Origin: an uncultured Muribaculaceae bacterium
Lineage (GTDB): Bacteria > Bacteroidota > Bacteroidia > Bacteroidales > Muribaculaceae
Reading direction: 5' to 3'
NCBI GenBank assembly: GCA_910587425.1
Contig: CAJUKU010000004.1
Location: forward strand, 62,001 to 126,000
DNA: 64,000 bases
Within the stretch, counting starts at the first letter, position 1; each line of letters begins with the position of its first letter. Position numbers and translations under genes: made by a program. Positions 27,382 to 36,553 of the stretch are shown here, in pieces. Below the pieces are notes generated by a model. It made no database searches. It saw only the letters and a program-made list of their open reading frames with translations, and was not told where the DNA came from.

Positions 27382-28923
27382 ATGACTATATTCAGCACTG
27401 ACGATATTCGCGCCATCGAACGCAAAACAATAGAGATGGATGGCGTGAGTTCGCGTGAGCTCATAAAACGGATGGCACGCGGAGCCGCCGACGAGATAGC
27501 GTCGCGATGGCGTCCGACACGTCCGATGACGGTTTTCGCCGGTCCGGGCGAGAACGGCGCACAAGCGCTCGTCACCGCAGGACTTCTCGCAGAGCGCGGA
27601 TACAATCCTACGATATATCTTTTCAACATTGGTGGAAACAGGCTTTCGCGCGATTGCCGCGTGTGCCGCGATGAGCTGCAGGCGGCAATGCCCGACATAA
27701 ACATCATCGAAGTTCAGAGCCGATTCAATTTCCCGGAACTAACGCCGCGCCACATCATAATCGACGGATTGTTCGGAAGCGGGCTACGCGAACCCCTCAA
27801 CGGTGGCTTCGTCCAGCTTGTGAGATATATCAATGAATCTAAAGGAACCATAGTCGCACTCGACCTTCCGTCAGGATTGTTCGGTGACATCAACGTCAAC
27901 ACGATAAACCGCGATGTGATCCATGCGACACTGACACTCGCAGTCCAGTTCCCAAGGATCTCATTCTTCATCAGCGACAATGCCGAGCTTGTCGGCGAAT
28001 GGCGCTGCATAGACATCGGTCTGAACGCTGAGGCTATACGTAAGACACCAAGCAATTTCCATCTCGTTGAAGGACCGGAAGTGCGGGATCTCATACGCCC
28101 ACGCAATCCGTTTGCCACAAAGGCTGATTTCGGTTCTGCGCTGATTGCCGCCGGAAGTTACGGGATGATGGGCGCAGCGATACTCGCCGCGCGCGGTGCA
28201 CTCCGCTCAGGAGCCGGTAAAGTCACCGTTCACGCCCCGCAATGCGGCTATGAAGTGTTGCAGTCAAGCGTACCTGAAGCAATGTTCGATCCGGATGCAA
28301 GCAAACTTATAATTAGCGAATTGCGCCCCGAGGACAAATATACCGCAATCGGAGTGGGACCCGGACTCGGCACAAACGAGCATACGGTAAACGCACTCGA
28401 GCTGTTCCTGAAGACACGCACAAAACCTGTGGTACTCGATGCCGACGCACTCAACTGCATAGCTCTACGTCCCGCAATGCTTAAGGACCTTCCCGTGCTT
28501 TCGGTCATAACACCTCATCCCGGTGAGTTCGACCGGCTGTTCGGCGAGCACCATTCAGACAGCGCACGCCTTCTAAAAGCGATAGAGGTTTCACATACCC
28601 TCAACATACTCATCCTGCTCAAGAGCCACTACACCGCCCTCGTTCGTCCGGACCTCAAGGTGTATTTCAACTCCACCGGCACACCCGGCATGGCTACAGG
28701 CGGATCCGGCGACGTACTTACCGGTGTCATAACCTCCCTGATAGCACAGGGATACAAACCCGAAGTGAGCGCACTCATAGGTGCCTACATTCATGGAGTG
28801 GCGGGGGAAATTGCTACCCGCGAACAGGGAGAACTTGGCGTAACCGCCGGCGACATCGCCGCAAACATCGGAAAAGCCATCAAGCAGGTGACAGCACGCT
28901 CATCCGAAAATCTACAGAACTAA
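27382..28923 (+). CDS. nnr: Bifunctional NAD(P)H-hydrate repair enzyme (epimerase and dehydratase)
   Basis: Repairs damaged NADH and NADPH hydrates. A 513-residue fusion: the N-terminal YjeF_N epimerase domain (about 1-215; FAGPGENGAQAL where many have GxGNNGGDG, and LDLPSGLFGD) and a C-terminal ADP/ATP-dependent dehydratase of the ribokinase fold (about 225-505; GPGLGTNE, LDADALN, TPHPGEF, GSGDVLTG near 438). The epimerase glycine loop reads GENGAQ rather than GNNGGD, a deviation worth checking for activity. Start is MTIFSTDDIR at 27382. Followed by the DUF4831 gene after 20 nt. Confidence 0.95.
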   Translation: MTIFSTDDIRAIERKTIEMDGVSSRELIKRMARGAADEIASRWRPTRPMTVFAGPGENGAQALVTAGLLAERGYNPTIYLFNIGGNRLSRDCRVCRDELQAAMPDINIIEVQSRFNFPELTPRHIIIDGLFGSGLREPLNGGFVQLVRYINESKGTIVALDLPSGLFGDINVNTINRDVIHATLTLAVQFPRISFFISDNAELVGEWRCIDIGLNAEAIRKTPSNFHLVEGPEVRDLIRPRNPFATKADFGSALIAAGSYGMMGAAILAARGALRSGAGKVTVHAPQCGYEVLQSSVPEAMFDPDASKLIISELRPEDKYTAIGVGPGLGTNEHTVNALELFLKTRTKPVVLDADALNCIALRPAMLKDLPVLSVITPHPGEFDRLFGEHHSDSARLLKAIEVSHTLNILILLKSHYTALVRPDLKVYFNSTGTPGMATGGSGDVLTGVITSLIAQGYKPEVSALIGAYIHGVAGEIATREQGELGVTAGDIAANIGKAIKQVTARSSENLQN

Positions 28924-28943
28924 TTTCTAATCACGACATCAAA

Positions 28944-30026
28944 ATGCGTAAAATAGCACTCACATTAGCATTGACCGCCGGTCTTACCGGAATATCATAC
29001 GCACAGACCACACAGAAACTTACGGCATCAAAGATGAACGAGTATGGTCTCATATATGCGTTGCCACTGACTGCGCTCGATGTCACTCTTGAAGCGGAGC
29101 GTACTGTAAAGACTCCCGGAGAGTTCTATAGATACGCCTCCAAATATCTCGGCGTGCAACCAATCACAGAGCCTTCCGATGAATGGGCGATAAAGAGCGT
29201 GACAGTGACACCTCGTGGAATCGCCGATGAGGAGGAGCGCTATCTCGTGCAGTTCAAGAGCGGATCCACCCCTTTCATGCTGCTTGATGAAAATGATTTC
29301 CCGCTTACTGTCAACTCCGAAGAAGTCGCGGAGATGAATGGCACAGGACTTCCGGTCTCGCAAGATGCAGAACCCACAATACTACAGACTGCTGCCGCCC
29401 GTCAGGCTATGACAGAGGATATGCTGCGTGCCACCTCTACTGCTAAGCGTGCTGAACTTGCCGCAACAAAGATATATGAATTGCGGCAGAGCCGTAATGA
29501 CATCATCTCGGGCAATGCAGACCAGATGCCTGCCGACGGTGCCGCAATGAAGCTTGCCCTCGACAATATCGACCGGCAGGAAGCTGCTCTTACAGCTATG
29601 TTCCTGGGAACGGCTCAGAAATCCACATCCGTCCGCACCTACACAGTCGTACCCACTTCCGATGACTCGCAGCGCACCATCGGCGCGAGAATGTCGGTTA
29701 CTGAGGGTCCGGTTGATCTCGACGACCTCACTGGTATTCCGGTATACATTGAGATCAAGACCGTTGAACGCGCATCACTGCCCCGCAACGAAAAAGGTGA
29801 GGAAAAGAAATTTCCTAAGGGAGGACTTGCATACCGCATACCTGGCACAGCCGACGTACGCGCGACTGCATCTGGCAACACCCTCTTCGATGCCAATATA
29901 GATATGGCACAGATGGGAGTCGTGTTCGGGCTTGAACCTAACCTCTTTACCGACAAGAAAGAACCGGCTTACGTAATATTCGACCCGACGACCGGAGCTA
30001 TACGCGAGCTTGGCACCGTGCGCTGA
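28944..30026 (+). CDS. Exported DUF4831 family protein
   Basis: A 360-residue protein with a 20-residue signal peptide ending SYA. The body matches the Bacteroidetes family DUF4831: YALPLTALDVTLEAERT near the mature N terminus, PGEFYRYASKYLG, and a C-terminal GGLAYRIPGTADV block. No lipobox and no catalytic motif; the role is unknown, probably a periplasmic or surface protein. It sits 20 nt after nnr and is probably cotranscribed. Confidence 0.88.
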   Translation: MRKIALTLALTAGLTGISYAQTTQKLTASKMNEYGLIYALPLTALDVTLEAERTVKTPGEFYRYASKYLGVQPITEPSDEWAIKSVTVTPRGIADEEERYLVQFKSGSTPFMLLDENDFPLTVNSEEVAEMNGTGLPVSQDAEPTILQTAAARQAMTEDMLRATSTAKRAELAATKIYELRQSRNDIISGNADQMPADGAAMKLALDNIDRQEAALTAMFLGTAQKSTSVRTYTVVPTSDDSQRTIGARMSVTEGPVDLDDLTGIPVYIEIKTVERASLPRNEKGEEKKFPKGGLAYRIPGTADVRATASGNTLFDANIDMAQMGVVFGLEPNLFTDKKEPAYVIFDPTTGAIRELGTVR

Positions 30027-30099
30027 AGATCCTCGCTCTGCAAGAGGCGCTATAGTGACGTACAGTTACTAAAAATTATGCTAAACAACATATTTTTAT

Positions 30100-30107
30100 T
30101 AACTTTG
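30100..30107 (+). promoter_or_regulatory. Probable -7 element of the Crp/Fnr gene
   Basis: TAACTTTG about 20 nt before the ATG at 30127. No TTG at the expected upstream distance, so support is partial. Leader would be very short. Confidence 0.45.
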
Positions 30108-30126
30108 CCTCACCAATCGTGAAGAG

Positions 30127-30825
30127 ATGATAAAAAGCGCGCTTGAAAGAGTAATGAGTCAGGACATGTCGGAAATCTGGACGGTTCTCAATCCTGATGA
30201 GAAACGCAAGATTATTGACAATTTCGAGATTCATAATTTTAGAAAAAATCAGATTATCTATGCCGAACATGGCGAGCCGGAATCGCTGTGGTGCCTGCTC
30301 AAAGGCAAGGTAAAGCTATATAAGGAAGGAATCGGAGGACGCCAGCAGATATTGCGTCTTATCCGTCCGGTGCAATATTTCGGCTACCGTGCATATTTCG
30401 CCCAGGAGCTGTATGTCTCTTCGGCATCAGCTATTGAACTCTCCACATTAGGCTCGCTGCCTATGTCGCTCGTTGAGGAACTTATCGACGGCAACCGCCG
30501 GCTCGCATGGTTTTTCATCCATGAACTCTCAAGAAACCTCGGCAGCAGCGACACAAGGATTGTAAATCTCACACAGAAACATATACGCGGACGTCTTGCC
30601 GAAGCGCTTATTGTTCTTCGCGAGAATTACGGCTATGAGGACGATGGCACGACGCTGCATATATACATGGGTCGTGAGGATCTTGCCAATCTCTCCAACA
30701 TGACCACCTCAAATGCCATACGCACGCTTTCCTGCTTCGTTAACGAACGGCTGATTATTGTCGACGGACGCACCATCAAGATCATCGATGAGGATGCGCT
30801 CCGTAAAATCAGCAAACACGGATAA
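30127..30825 (+). CDS. Crp/Fnr family transcriptional regulator
   Basis: A 232-residue regulator. Residues about 30-130 form the cyclic-nucleotide-binding-type beta barrel (IIYAEHGEPESLWCLLKGKVKLY), 130-155 the dimer helix, and 160-225 a winged helix-turn-helix (GREDLANLSNMTTSNAIRTL). The cyclic-AMP-specific residues and the Fnr cysteines are not seen, so the effector is unknown. The gene lies 53 nt upstream of an L-cysteine desulfidase in the same orientation, suggesting control of, or by, cysteine or sulfide metabolism. Confidence 0.92.
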   Translation: MIKSALERVMSQDMSEIWTVLNPDEKRKIIDNFEIHNFRKNQIIYAEHGEPESLWCLLKGKVKLYKEGIGGRQQILRLIRPVQYFGYRAYFAQELYVSSASAIELSTLGSLPMSLVEELIDGNRRLAWFFIHELSRNLGSSDTRIVNLTQKHIRGRLAEALIVLRENYGYEDDGTTLHIYMGREDLANLSNMTTSNAIRTLSCFVNERLIIVDGRTIKIIDEDALRKISKHG

Positions 30826-30878
30826 ACGAGGCGCGCGAAAATTCAAATCACACACAATACCATCCATACCGATACCAA

Positions 30879-32174
30879 ATGCTGAGACCTGAAGAACGTG
30901 AAGAAATCCGGAGCCTGATAGAGCGTGAAGTTATCCCTGCGATCGGCTGTACCGAGCCTATCGCCGTAGCCCTCTGTGTGGCTCGGGCTACTGAATTGCT
31001 CGGAAACCGCCCGACAAAAATAAAGGCATCCCTTAGCAGCAACATCATAAAAAATGCCATGGGCGTAGGAATCCCGGGCACCTCCATGACCGGGCTCCCT
31101 ATCGCGATGGCACTCGGAGCTGTTGCAGGACGGTCGGAATACGAGCTTGAGGTTCTACGCGAGGTCAATGATGATTCAGTGCGTCTTGCAGACAGGTTCA
31201 TAGCCTCCGGAGGCGTATCGATTGAGCTGAAGGCTGATGCTCCCGACAAACTTTATATAGAGATAACCGCCACGGATGAATCCGGAACTGAGGCGACGGC
31301 TGTGATATCGGGCGGACATACCAATTTCACATATCTTGCGAAAGGTGACGAGATAATTCTTGACCGCCGTGGATCCGACGGCACGACGGAAAATGACGAT
31401 GATTGCTCACTATCACTGCACAAGGTTTATGAGTACGCCCACACTACACCAGTCGAGGAACTGCGCTTTATCATGGAATCCGCGCGACTCAATCAGGCGG
31501 CTGCCGATGAAGCCATGCGCCGGCAATACGGACATTCGCTCGGTCAACTGATGCTCAGCGACCGTGCGAGAGAGATGATGGGCGACACCACATTCTCCCA
31601 TATACTCGCCTACACATCCGGAGCATGCGATGCACGTATGGGTGGCGCCATGGTAGCCGTGATGAGCAATTCCGGAAGCGGCAACCAGGGTATTTCGGCA
31701 ACGATGCCGGTGCTTATATATGCCCGGGAGCGCAACGCGACCGACGAAATGCTGATACGCGCATTGGCGTTGAGCCATCTGACCGTAATATACATAAAGC
31801 AGAAGCTCGGGAGATTGTCAGCCCTATGCGGCTGCGTGGTTGCGGCTACAGGTTCAAGCTGCGGAATAACGTACCTTATGGGCGGAGACTTCCGGCAGAT
31901 ATGCTTTGCAGTAAAAAATATGGTCGCAAACCTTACCGGTATGATATGCGACGGTGCAAAACCAAGCTGCGCGCTTAAAGTCACGTCAGGAGTATCGACA
32001 GCCGTCTATTCCGCCATGATGGCTATGGCTGGCACTTCCGTAACGGAGATGGAAGGCATTGTGGACAGCGACGTCGATGTCACTATCGACAATCTTACCC
32101 GCATCGGTCTGAAAGCCATGGATCATGCTGATGCCGAGATACTCGACATAATGCTCGGCAAACAGAATAAGTGA
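30879..32174 (+). CDS. L-cysteine desulfidase family protein (CyuA/UPF0597, serine dehydratase alpha-like)
   Basis: A 431-residue cytoplasmic protein. The family uses an oxygen-sensitive [4Fe-4S] cluster to break L-cysteine into pyruvate, ammonia and sulfide. Cysteines expected as ligands or catalytic residues are visible: C24 in AIGCTEPIA, SGACDARMGG near 246, GCVVAATGSSCG near 317-328, and CDGAKPSCALK near 356. The family name is secure, the substrate (cysteine rather than serine) less so. Located behind a Crp/Fnr gene with 53 nt spacing. Confidence 0.9.
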   Translation: MLRPEEREEIRSLIEREVIPAIGCTEPIAVALCVARATELLGNRPTKIKASLSSNIIKNAMGVGIPGTSMTGLPIAMALGAVAGRSEYELEVLREVNDDSVRLADRFIASGGVSIELKADAPDKLYIEITATDESGTEATAVISGGHTNFTYLAKGDEIILDRRGSDGTTENDDDCSLSLHKVYEYAHTTPVEELRFIMESARLNQAAADEAMRRQYGHSLGQLMLSDRAREMMGDTTFSHILAYTSGACDARMGGAMVAVMSNSGSGNQGISATMPVLIYARERNATDEMLIRALALSHLTVIYIKQKLGRLSALCGCVVAATGSSCGITYLMGGDFRQICFAVKNMVANLTGMICDGAKPSCALKVTSGVSTAVYSAMMAMAGTSVTEMEGIVDSDVDVTIDNLTRIGLKAMDHADAEILDIMLGKQNK

Positions 32175-32201
32175 CCGGCTGCAAGGTTCTTAGACCTTAT
32201 G

Positions 32202-32792
32202 TCATACGATACCGAGGTGCGAAAGCATAATGCGGTAGTATTCTGCTTTCTTCTCAAGTTTCATCGGATATGCACGTGAGCTGGATGGCATACGCCATAT
32301 CTCCAGTCCGTCGTTTCCATCAACCATAGCTCCCATCTTAGGCACTTCTGTGCCGGTTATATCCGCAACCACTTCGGCAGCCTTCTGCCCCGTTGTTGCA
32401 ACCGCATGACAGCATGGCATGCTGCCCAACAGATCGTAGAGAGGCACCGGCTCCAATATCTCAAGAAACTTATCAGAAGCGTTACCCTGCAGCCGGCGTA
32501 TCCGTCGGGCTGTATCGTTGAGTGCTATACGTTTTTCACTCATCAGTCTGCGTATAGCCTCTTCGTCGAAACGGCGTGTGCCGGGGAGATACAGAGCCTC
32601 CGGACTCCCAAGAAATATAAGCCCCATTATACGCCAGAAGTCATTGGTTGGGTTCGGGTAATAGAAATCCATGCTCCACCGGTGTTCGCCGGGAGGGAAG
32701 GTTCCCATTATAAGTATTTTCGCCCCCTCGGGAATGAATGGCTCCCAGGGATGGGTCTCTATCTCAGGTATCGGTTTTGTGATCTTTTCCAT
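32202..32792 (-). CDS. Uracil-DNA glycosylase superfamily protein (Mug/SMUG-like fold)
   Basis: A 196-residue protein. The active-site-like block GTFPP (30-34) followed by DFYYPNPTNDFWRIMG corresponds to motif 1 of the superfamily, and PSSSRAYPMKLEKK near 170-185 corresponds to the HPSPS-like motif 2. This is the family usually annotated as DNA glycosylase or uracil-DNA glycosylase family protein in Bacteroidetes; actual base specificity is unknown. It is distinct from the family 1 ung at 9113-9775. Convergent with the cysteine desulfidase gene. Confidence 0.85.
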   Translation of the reverse strand: MEKITKPIPEIETHPWEPFIPEGAKILIMGTFPPGEHRWSMDFYYPNPTNDFWRIMGLIFLGSPEALYLPGTRRFDEEAIRRLMSEKRIALNDTARRIRRLQGNASDKFLEILEPVPLYDLLGSMPCCHAVATTGQKAAEVVADITGTEVPKMGAMVDGNDGLEIWRMPSSSRAYPMKLEKKAEYYRIMLSHLGIV

Positions 32793-32820
32793 AACTTTAT
32801 GTAGCTTAATTTATAACAAA

Positions 32821-32846
32821 CGTAGCCGCAACTGTATGCGGCTACG
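32821..32846 (-). terminator. Terminator downstream of efp
   Basis: 10-bp perfect stem (32821-32830 with 32837-32846), 6-nt loop, followed on the minus strand by a T-rich run (TTTGTTATAAATT). It lies 47 nt after the efp stop. Confidence 0.72.
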
Positions 32847-32892
32847 CTGTGAAGTTTTTTCAATCCGCGGAGCGGAGAACTTTCGTAAGCTA

Positions 32893-33459
32893 TCAGGCTT
32901 TAACGCGGCTGATATAAGAACCGTCGCGGGTATCGATCTCGATCATGTCGCCCTCGTTGACAAAGAGAGGCACACGCACCTCAGCCCCGGTCTCTACAGT
33001 AGCAGGCTTGAGGGTGTTGGTAGCGGTATCGCCTTTGAGTCCGGGCTCTGTGTAGGTGATCTTGAGGACTGTCTTGATAGGCATCTCGGCATAGAGTACA
33101 GTCTCTGTCGAGGCATCGGTTACAACCTCAACGGTGTCACCTTCCTTCATGAAGTCAGAACCTGTGACAAGTTCCTTGTTGATGGGAATCTGCTCGAACG
33201 TCTCGTTGTTCATGAAAATGTCATCTGAGCCGTCGGCATAGAGGTACTGGAAAGGACGACGCTCCACACGCACATCCTCAAGTTTCTCGCCGATGTTGAA
33301 ACGACGCTCGAGCACGCGGCCGTCGACCACGTCCTTGAGCTTTGTACGCATGAATGTGTTTCCTTTGCCGGGCTTAACGTGGAGAAACTCCACGCAGAAG
33401 TAGAGACGGCCGTCCATGCGGATGCAAGTGCCGTTTTTGATATCTTGGGCGTTGATCAT
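32893..33459 (-). CDS. efp: Elongation factor P
   Basis: Relieves ribosome stalling at polyproline. 188 residues in three beta-barrel domains. The domain I tip carries KPGKGN with K32 in the position modified in other bacteria; a modifying enzyme is not in the window. The C-terminal RDGSYISRVKA ending matches family members. Monocistronic: its own -7 box upstream and a hairpin downstream. Confidence 0.97.
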   Translation of the reverse strand: MINAQDIKNGTCIRMDGRLYFCVEFLHVKPGKGNTFMRTKLKDVVDGRVLERRFNIGEKLEDVRVERRPFQYLYADGSDDIFMNNETFEQIPINKELVTGSDFMKEGDTVEVVTDASTETVLYAEMPIKTVLKITYTEPGLKGDTATNTLKPATVETGAEVRVPLFVNEGDMIEIDTRDGSYISRVKA

Positions 33460-33494
33460 AAAAATGTTTTGAGTAGATTTCTATTTTTCGGCGA

Positions 33495-33502
33495 CAAATT
33501 TA
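33495..33502 (-). promoter_or_regulatory. -7 element of efp
   Basis: TAAATTTG on the minus strand, 35 nt before the efp ATG. A TTG on that strand (33528-33526) is 23 nt upstream, a little too far for the ideal. Confidence 0.55.
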
Positions 33503-33596
33503 CAAAATAATTTCAAGAGACTGCCCAATTTTACCCTGTAAATTCCGCAATACGTGCAAAATCAGGTACAAAATCAGGTTTTTTATGGCGGTTATA

Positions 33597-33953
33597 TCAG
33601 CCACCGGAATCCCACACTTCGGTTATATCGCCGATTGTGATTCCGAGCATACGCATCTGCGCGAACATGTCGGGAAGCACCGTCGTGAAAAATTCCTCGC
33701 GCAGCGTCGCGTTGACACGCTCCTTGGCATCGGGAGCGACATAGAATCCCATTCCGCGACGGGGCTCTATGACATTATGCTGCTGCAGGTAGTCGAACGC
33801 TTTCAGGACGGTGTGTGTATTGACTGTCATCTGCAAGGCGAGCTCACGCACAGAGGGCACACGGTTCCCCTCCTGCCACTCGCCGCCTACTATTCTGGCG
33901 AAGCAGTAATCGACAATTTGTCGGTATATGGGTCGTTGGGTATTGAAGTCCAC
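33597..33953 (-). CDS. GntR family regulator, YtrA type
   Basis: A 118-residue transcription factor with a winged helix-turn-helix (PIYRQIVDY, VPSVRELALQMTVNTHTVLKAFDYL) and only a short C-terminal helical tail. That is the YtrA architecture, which often represses an ABC transporter encoded with it. The start codon is GTG at 33953; the frame has a stop just upstream and no ATG. It follows the permease gene by 21 nt and closes the TraB-like/ABC operon, so autoregulation of that operon is likely. Confidence 0.88.
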   Translation of the reverse strand: MDFNTQRPIYRQIVDYCFARIVGGEWQEGNRVPSVRELALQMTVNTHTVLKAFDYLQQHNVIEPRRGMGFYVAPDAKERVNATLREEFFTTVLPDMFAQMRMLGITIGDITEVWDSGG

Positions 33954-33974
33954 GGTTTCACTTTTCAGTTAACA

Positions 33975-34736
33975 TCATATCTGCCTGTACGCGATCTTAC
34001 GGAAAGCCATCCACCCGAAGAACAGTGTGACAGCACCCAGAAGAATACCGAGCATCATTAGCTCGGGCGATACCTGGTTCATGATCTTATCCACGATGAG
34101 GTTCTCGTCAGTCATGGCGGGCTGATCCGTCAGACCATCTATGAATCCATTAGAAAAGAGTTTGACAATAACCAACACTCCGCTGAGTATTCCTATTCCC
34201 ATTGTAGCACATATTGTCCACACAATAGGCATAAGCACTCTGCGTCGCTGATATGCAGATACGCAGAACAGGCACACCGCTGCCGGAGCTATAGACTGGG
34301 CGATATTCAGAAAGGTGTAATTATTGAGTTCACTGGTCTTTACAAAAATATTATCGGTAAACCATTCTGTATATATGTTGTTGGCAAGCCAATGTAGGAT
34401 CCATTGCGGAACCAAAAGGACCAAAGGCATCAGCACCAATGAATAGACAATCATGAATGTCGCCTTTTCATCACCGCGCACAGGCAGTTCCGTCTCAACC
34501 ACGAGTCCGCTACCGGATGTGAATACAAGCGGTGACAGATACATCAGTGCAGCCACCACAAGTGATATCAGCGCAACCACCGGAATACCGAGAGGACTTT
34601 TACCAAGTGTGACAATTGACAGACAATACAGCAGAGCTACCGCCGGATAAACCATCATCTGTATGCGGAGCATCGGTTGAAAACTGCGTCCGAAGCTGAT
34701 AGCACGGCGCAACGAGAAATTATCGGAGGGTATCAT
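33975..34736 (-). CDS. ABC transporter membrane subunit
   Basis: A 253-residue protein with about six hydrophobic segments, two at residues 30-70, then around 95-118, 140-160, 170-195 and 225-248. No recognised substrate motif. Its start overlaps the end of the ATPase gene by 17 nt, a sign that the two proteins form one transporter, probably an exporter. Function unknown. Confidence 0.78.
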   Translation of the reverse strand: MIPSDNFSLRRAISFGRSFQPMLRIQMMVYPAVALLYCLSIVTLGKSPLGIPVVALISLVVAALMYLSPLVFTSGSGLVVETELPVRGDEKATFMIVYSLVLMPLVLLVPQWILHWLANNIYTEWFTDNIFVKTSELNNYTFLNIAQSIAPAAVCLFCVSAYQRRRVLMPIVWTICATMGIGILSGVLVIVKLFSNGFIDGLTDQPAMTDENLIVDKIMNQVSPELMMLGILLGAVTLFFGWMAFRKIAYRQI

Positions 34737-35598
34737 TGATGATTTCAGTATTTACAGATTCATTCGTATTCAGAACATTCAGTACAGTCTGAGCTGACGG
34801 ACTGTTGAGAGCCACAAACAGTGCAGTGGGATCAAGATCGGATTCTATTTCCGGACCCGCGGGAACGATAGAACGGAACATGCCGGCATCAGGCATGCTG
34901 AACAGAGCCCCCGGAACCGGAATTGCAGAATGCACGAAAGCAAGACGGCGTAACAGTTGCTCGCAAGAGGCGCTGAGAAGCAACTGGTTGCGGCGCAGCA
35001 GAATCAATCCGTCTACTATTGACTCAACATCCGTTACTGTATGTGTGGAGACGATGACCGTACGCGTAGGCGATGCGGCAGTCCAACGCATCAGCAGAGT
35101 GCGTAGCACAAGCCTTGCCGCGATATCGAGTCCGTTTGCCGGTTCATCAAGCAGAAGTGTATCCGTGCCGAGCGACATTGCAAAAGCCAGCAGACTCTTT
35201 CGACGGTTTCCGAGCGAAAGACGGTCGAACCGTTCCGTGCCGTCCAAGCCGAATTCGGCAAGAGCATCACGCAGAAAATCGCGGTCAAAACCTGTATAGA
35301 AACCACCGATCGTATCAGCCATACGCCAAACTGAGCGCGACGTCGGCATATCATTATCCGGAAGCAGGAATATACGGTTCATATCCGACGGACGCCGTAA
35401 CGCAATGGGCTGGCCATCAACGAGGCACTCCCCTACGGTTGGCTTAAGAAGTCCGGCGATCACATGCAGAAGCGTGGTTTTACCCGCTCCGTTCTCACCT
35501 ACAAGAAGCTGTATGCCGGGACCGATTTCTGCGGTCACACCATCAAGGGCATTCACCCCTCCGCGGTAGGTGTAGCTTACGTTGTCAAGAGTAATCAT
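34720..35598 (-). CDS. ABC transporter ATP-binding protein
   Basis: A 292-residue ATPase of the ABC-2/YtrB exporter type. Walker A GENGAGKT (34-41), Walker B TLLLDEPANGLD (146-157) and H-loop STHTV. The signature motif is degenerate: LSLGNRRKSLLA replaces the usual LSGGQ, which is seen in some YtrB-like subunits. Residues beyond about 210 form an accessory domain with weak conservation. It is 12 nt downstream of the TraB-like gene and overlaps the permease by 17 nt. Confidence 0.9.
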   Translation of the reverse strand: MITLDNVSYTYRGGVNALDGVTAEIGPGIQLLVGENGAGKTTLLHVIAGLLKPTVGECLVDGQPIALRRPSDMNRIFLLPDNDMPTSRSVWRMADTIGGFYTGFDRDFLRDALAEFGLDGTERFDRLSLGNRRKSLLAFAMSLGTDTLLLDEPANGLDIAARLVLRTLLMRWTAASPTRTVIVSTHTVTDVESIVDGLILLRRNQLLLSASCEQLLRRLAFVHSAIPVPGALFSMPDAGMFRSIVPAGPEIESDLDPTALFVALNSPSAQTVLNVLNTNESVNTEIINDTLR

Positions 35599-35610
35599 AT
35601 TAATTGCATT

Positions 35611-36504
35611 TTATTTGATTCCTACAGGGTCTACCTTAAATCCCGCATCACGGAGCTTCGCTATGAGACCATTGACACCTGGAAGATGTCCAGCACCGAC
35701 AGCTACAAGCACTGATGCCGTAGGGATAGCACCTATAAGTATATCTGCCCATGCCTGGTTCCGGTCATCTATCAGACGCTTTGCTGTATGCTCATCCATA
35801 CCTGTCGCAGGATCGTTCATCACTTCCATCATACCGTCGAGATCGCCTGCGAGGTATTTGTCTGCAAGTTCGGCAGCTTTCTGAACAGCCACATCATCCA
35901 TACGTACCGATTTCATCAGCGACTGCGCCTGTAGGCTCACCGGTATGCCGAATAGCGCGCGGTACTGGAAGTCCGGTGTTTCCAATCCTGCGATTTTCTT
36001 GCCAAGGGATGCAGCGATAGTCTGGATCTGCATGTCGAGCTGCTGAGAGGCATCGAATCCCGGCAGTGCCTTCATGGTCTGCAGCGCTCCGATCTGGGTC
36101 TCAGCCACAGCTGGCACAAGCGATAACATCTGACTTACGAGTCCGTCCATGCCTGTGTATGTTTTCAAAATTGTATTCACAGAGTCTATCTGAGCCGGTG
36201 TCAGAACCTTGTCAAGAGTGCTGTCGGCAGGTGCCACGATATATTTCATCATGAGCTGCCGTCCCTGAGGAGTGCTTAATTCCGACATGTCGAGCTCACC
36301 ATAGACAGTTGACACCTCCGAGATTGCCTCGCGCAGACCGGATATGCTGTCGATCATTCCTGCTGGCGCTATGTGGTGCGTGCCTACGAGATAAGACGAA
36401 GCCACTGTAGTGTCAGAAGGAGCTGTCACCCGCCAAAGCAATTGGGCATTGATGCTGACAGCCATTGTGGCAAATAATGCGATTGCCAGAAAGAACCGTT
36501 TCAT
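35611..36504 (-). CDS. TraB/GumN family secreted protein
   Basis: A 297-residue exported protein with a signal peptide (1-21). It matches the TraB/GumN (PF01963-type) family: SSYLVGTHHIAP near the mature N terminus, GELDMSEL, a central helical bundle, and the C-terminal GAGHLPGVNGLIAKLRDAG. The family has conserved GxxH motifs and is proposed to be metalloprotease-like (Tiki-related), which is not shown for this branch. First gene of the operon TraB-like, ABC ATPase, permease, GntR. Its promoter carries a palindromic operator. Confidence 0.9.
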   Translation of the reverse strand: MKRFFLAIALFATMAVSINAQLLWRVTAPSDTTVASSYLVGTHHIAPAGMIDSISGLREAISEVSTVYGELDMSELSTPQGRQLMMKYIVAPADSTLDKVLTPAQIDSVNTILKTYTGMDGLVSQMLSLVPAVAETQIGALQTMKALPGFDASQQLDMQIQTIAASLGKKIAGLETPDFQYRALFGIPVSLQAQSLMKSVRMDDVAVQKAAELADKYLAGDLDGMMEVMNDPATGMDEHTAKRLIDDRNQAWADILIGAIPTASVLVAVGAGHLPGVNGLIAKLRDAGFKVDPVGIK

Positions 36505-36553
36505 ACTTAATAATTTGTATGGTTAGATATTTATTGATATCAGAACTACTTTA

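Noticed and set aside
32174..32202. Terminator hairpin between the cysteine desulfidase and the glycosylase-like gene
   Set aside because: Only a 5-bp AAGGT/ACCTT pairing is seen, too weak to call.
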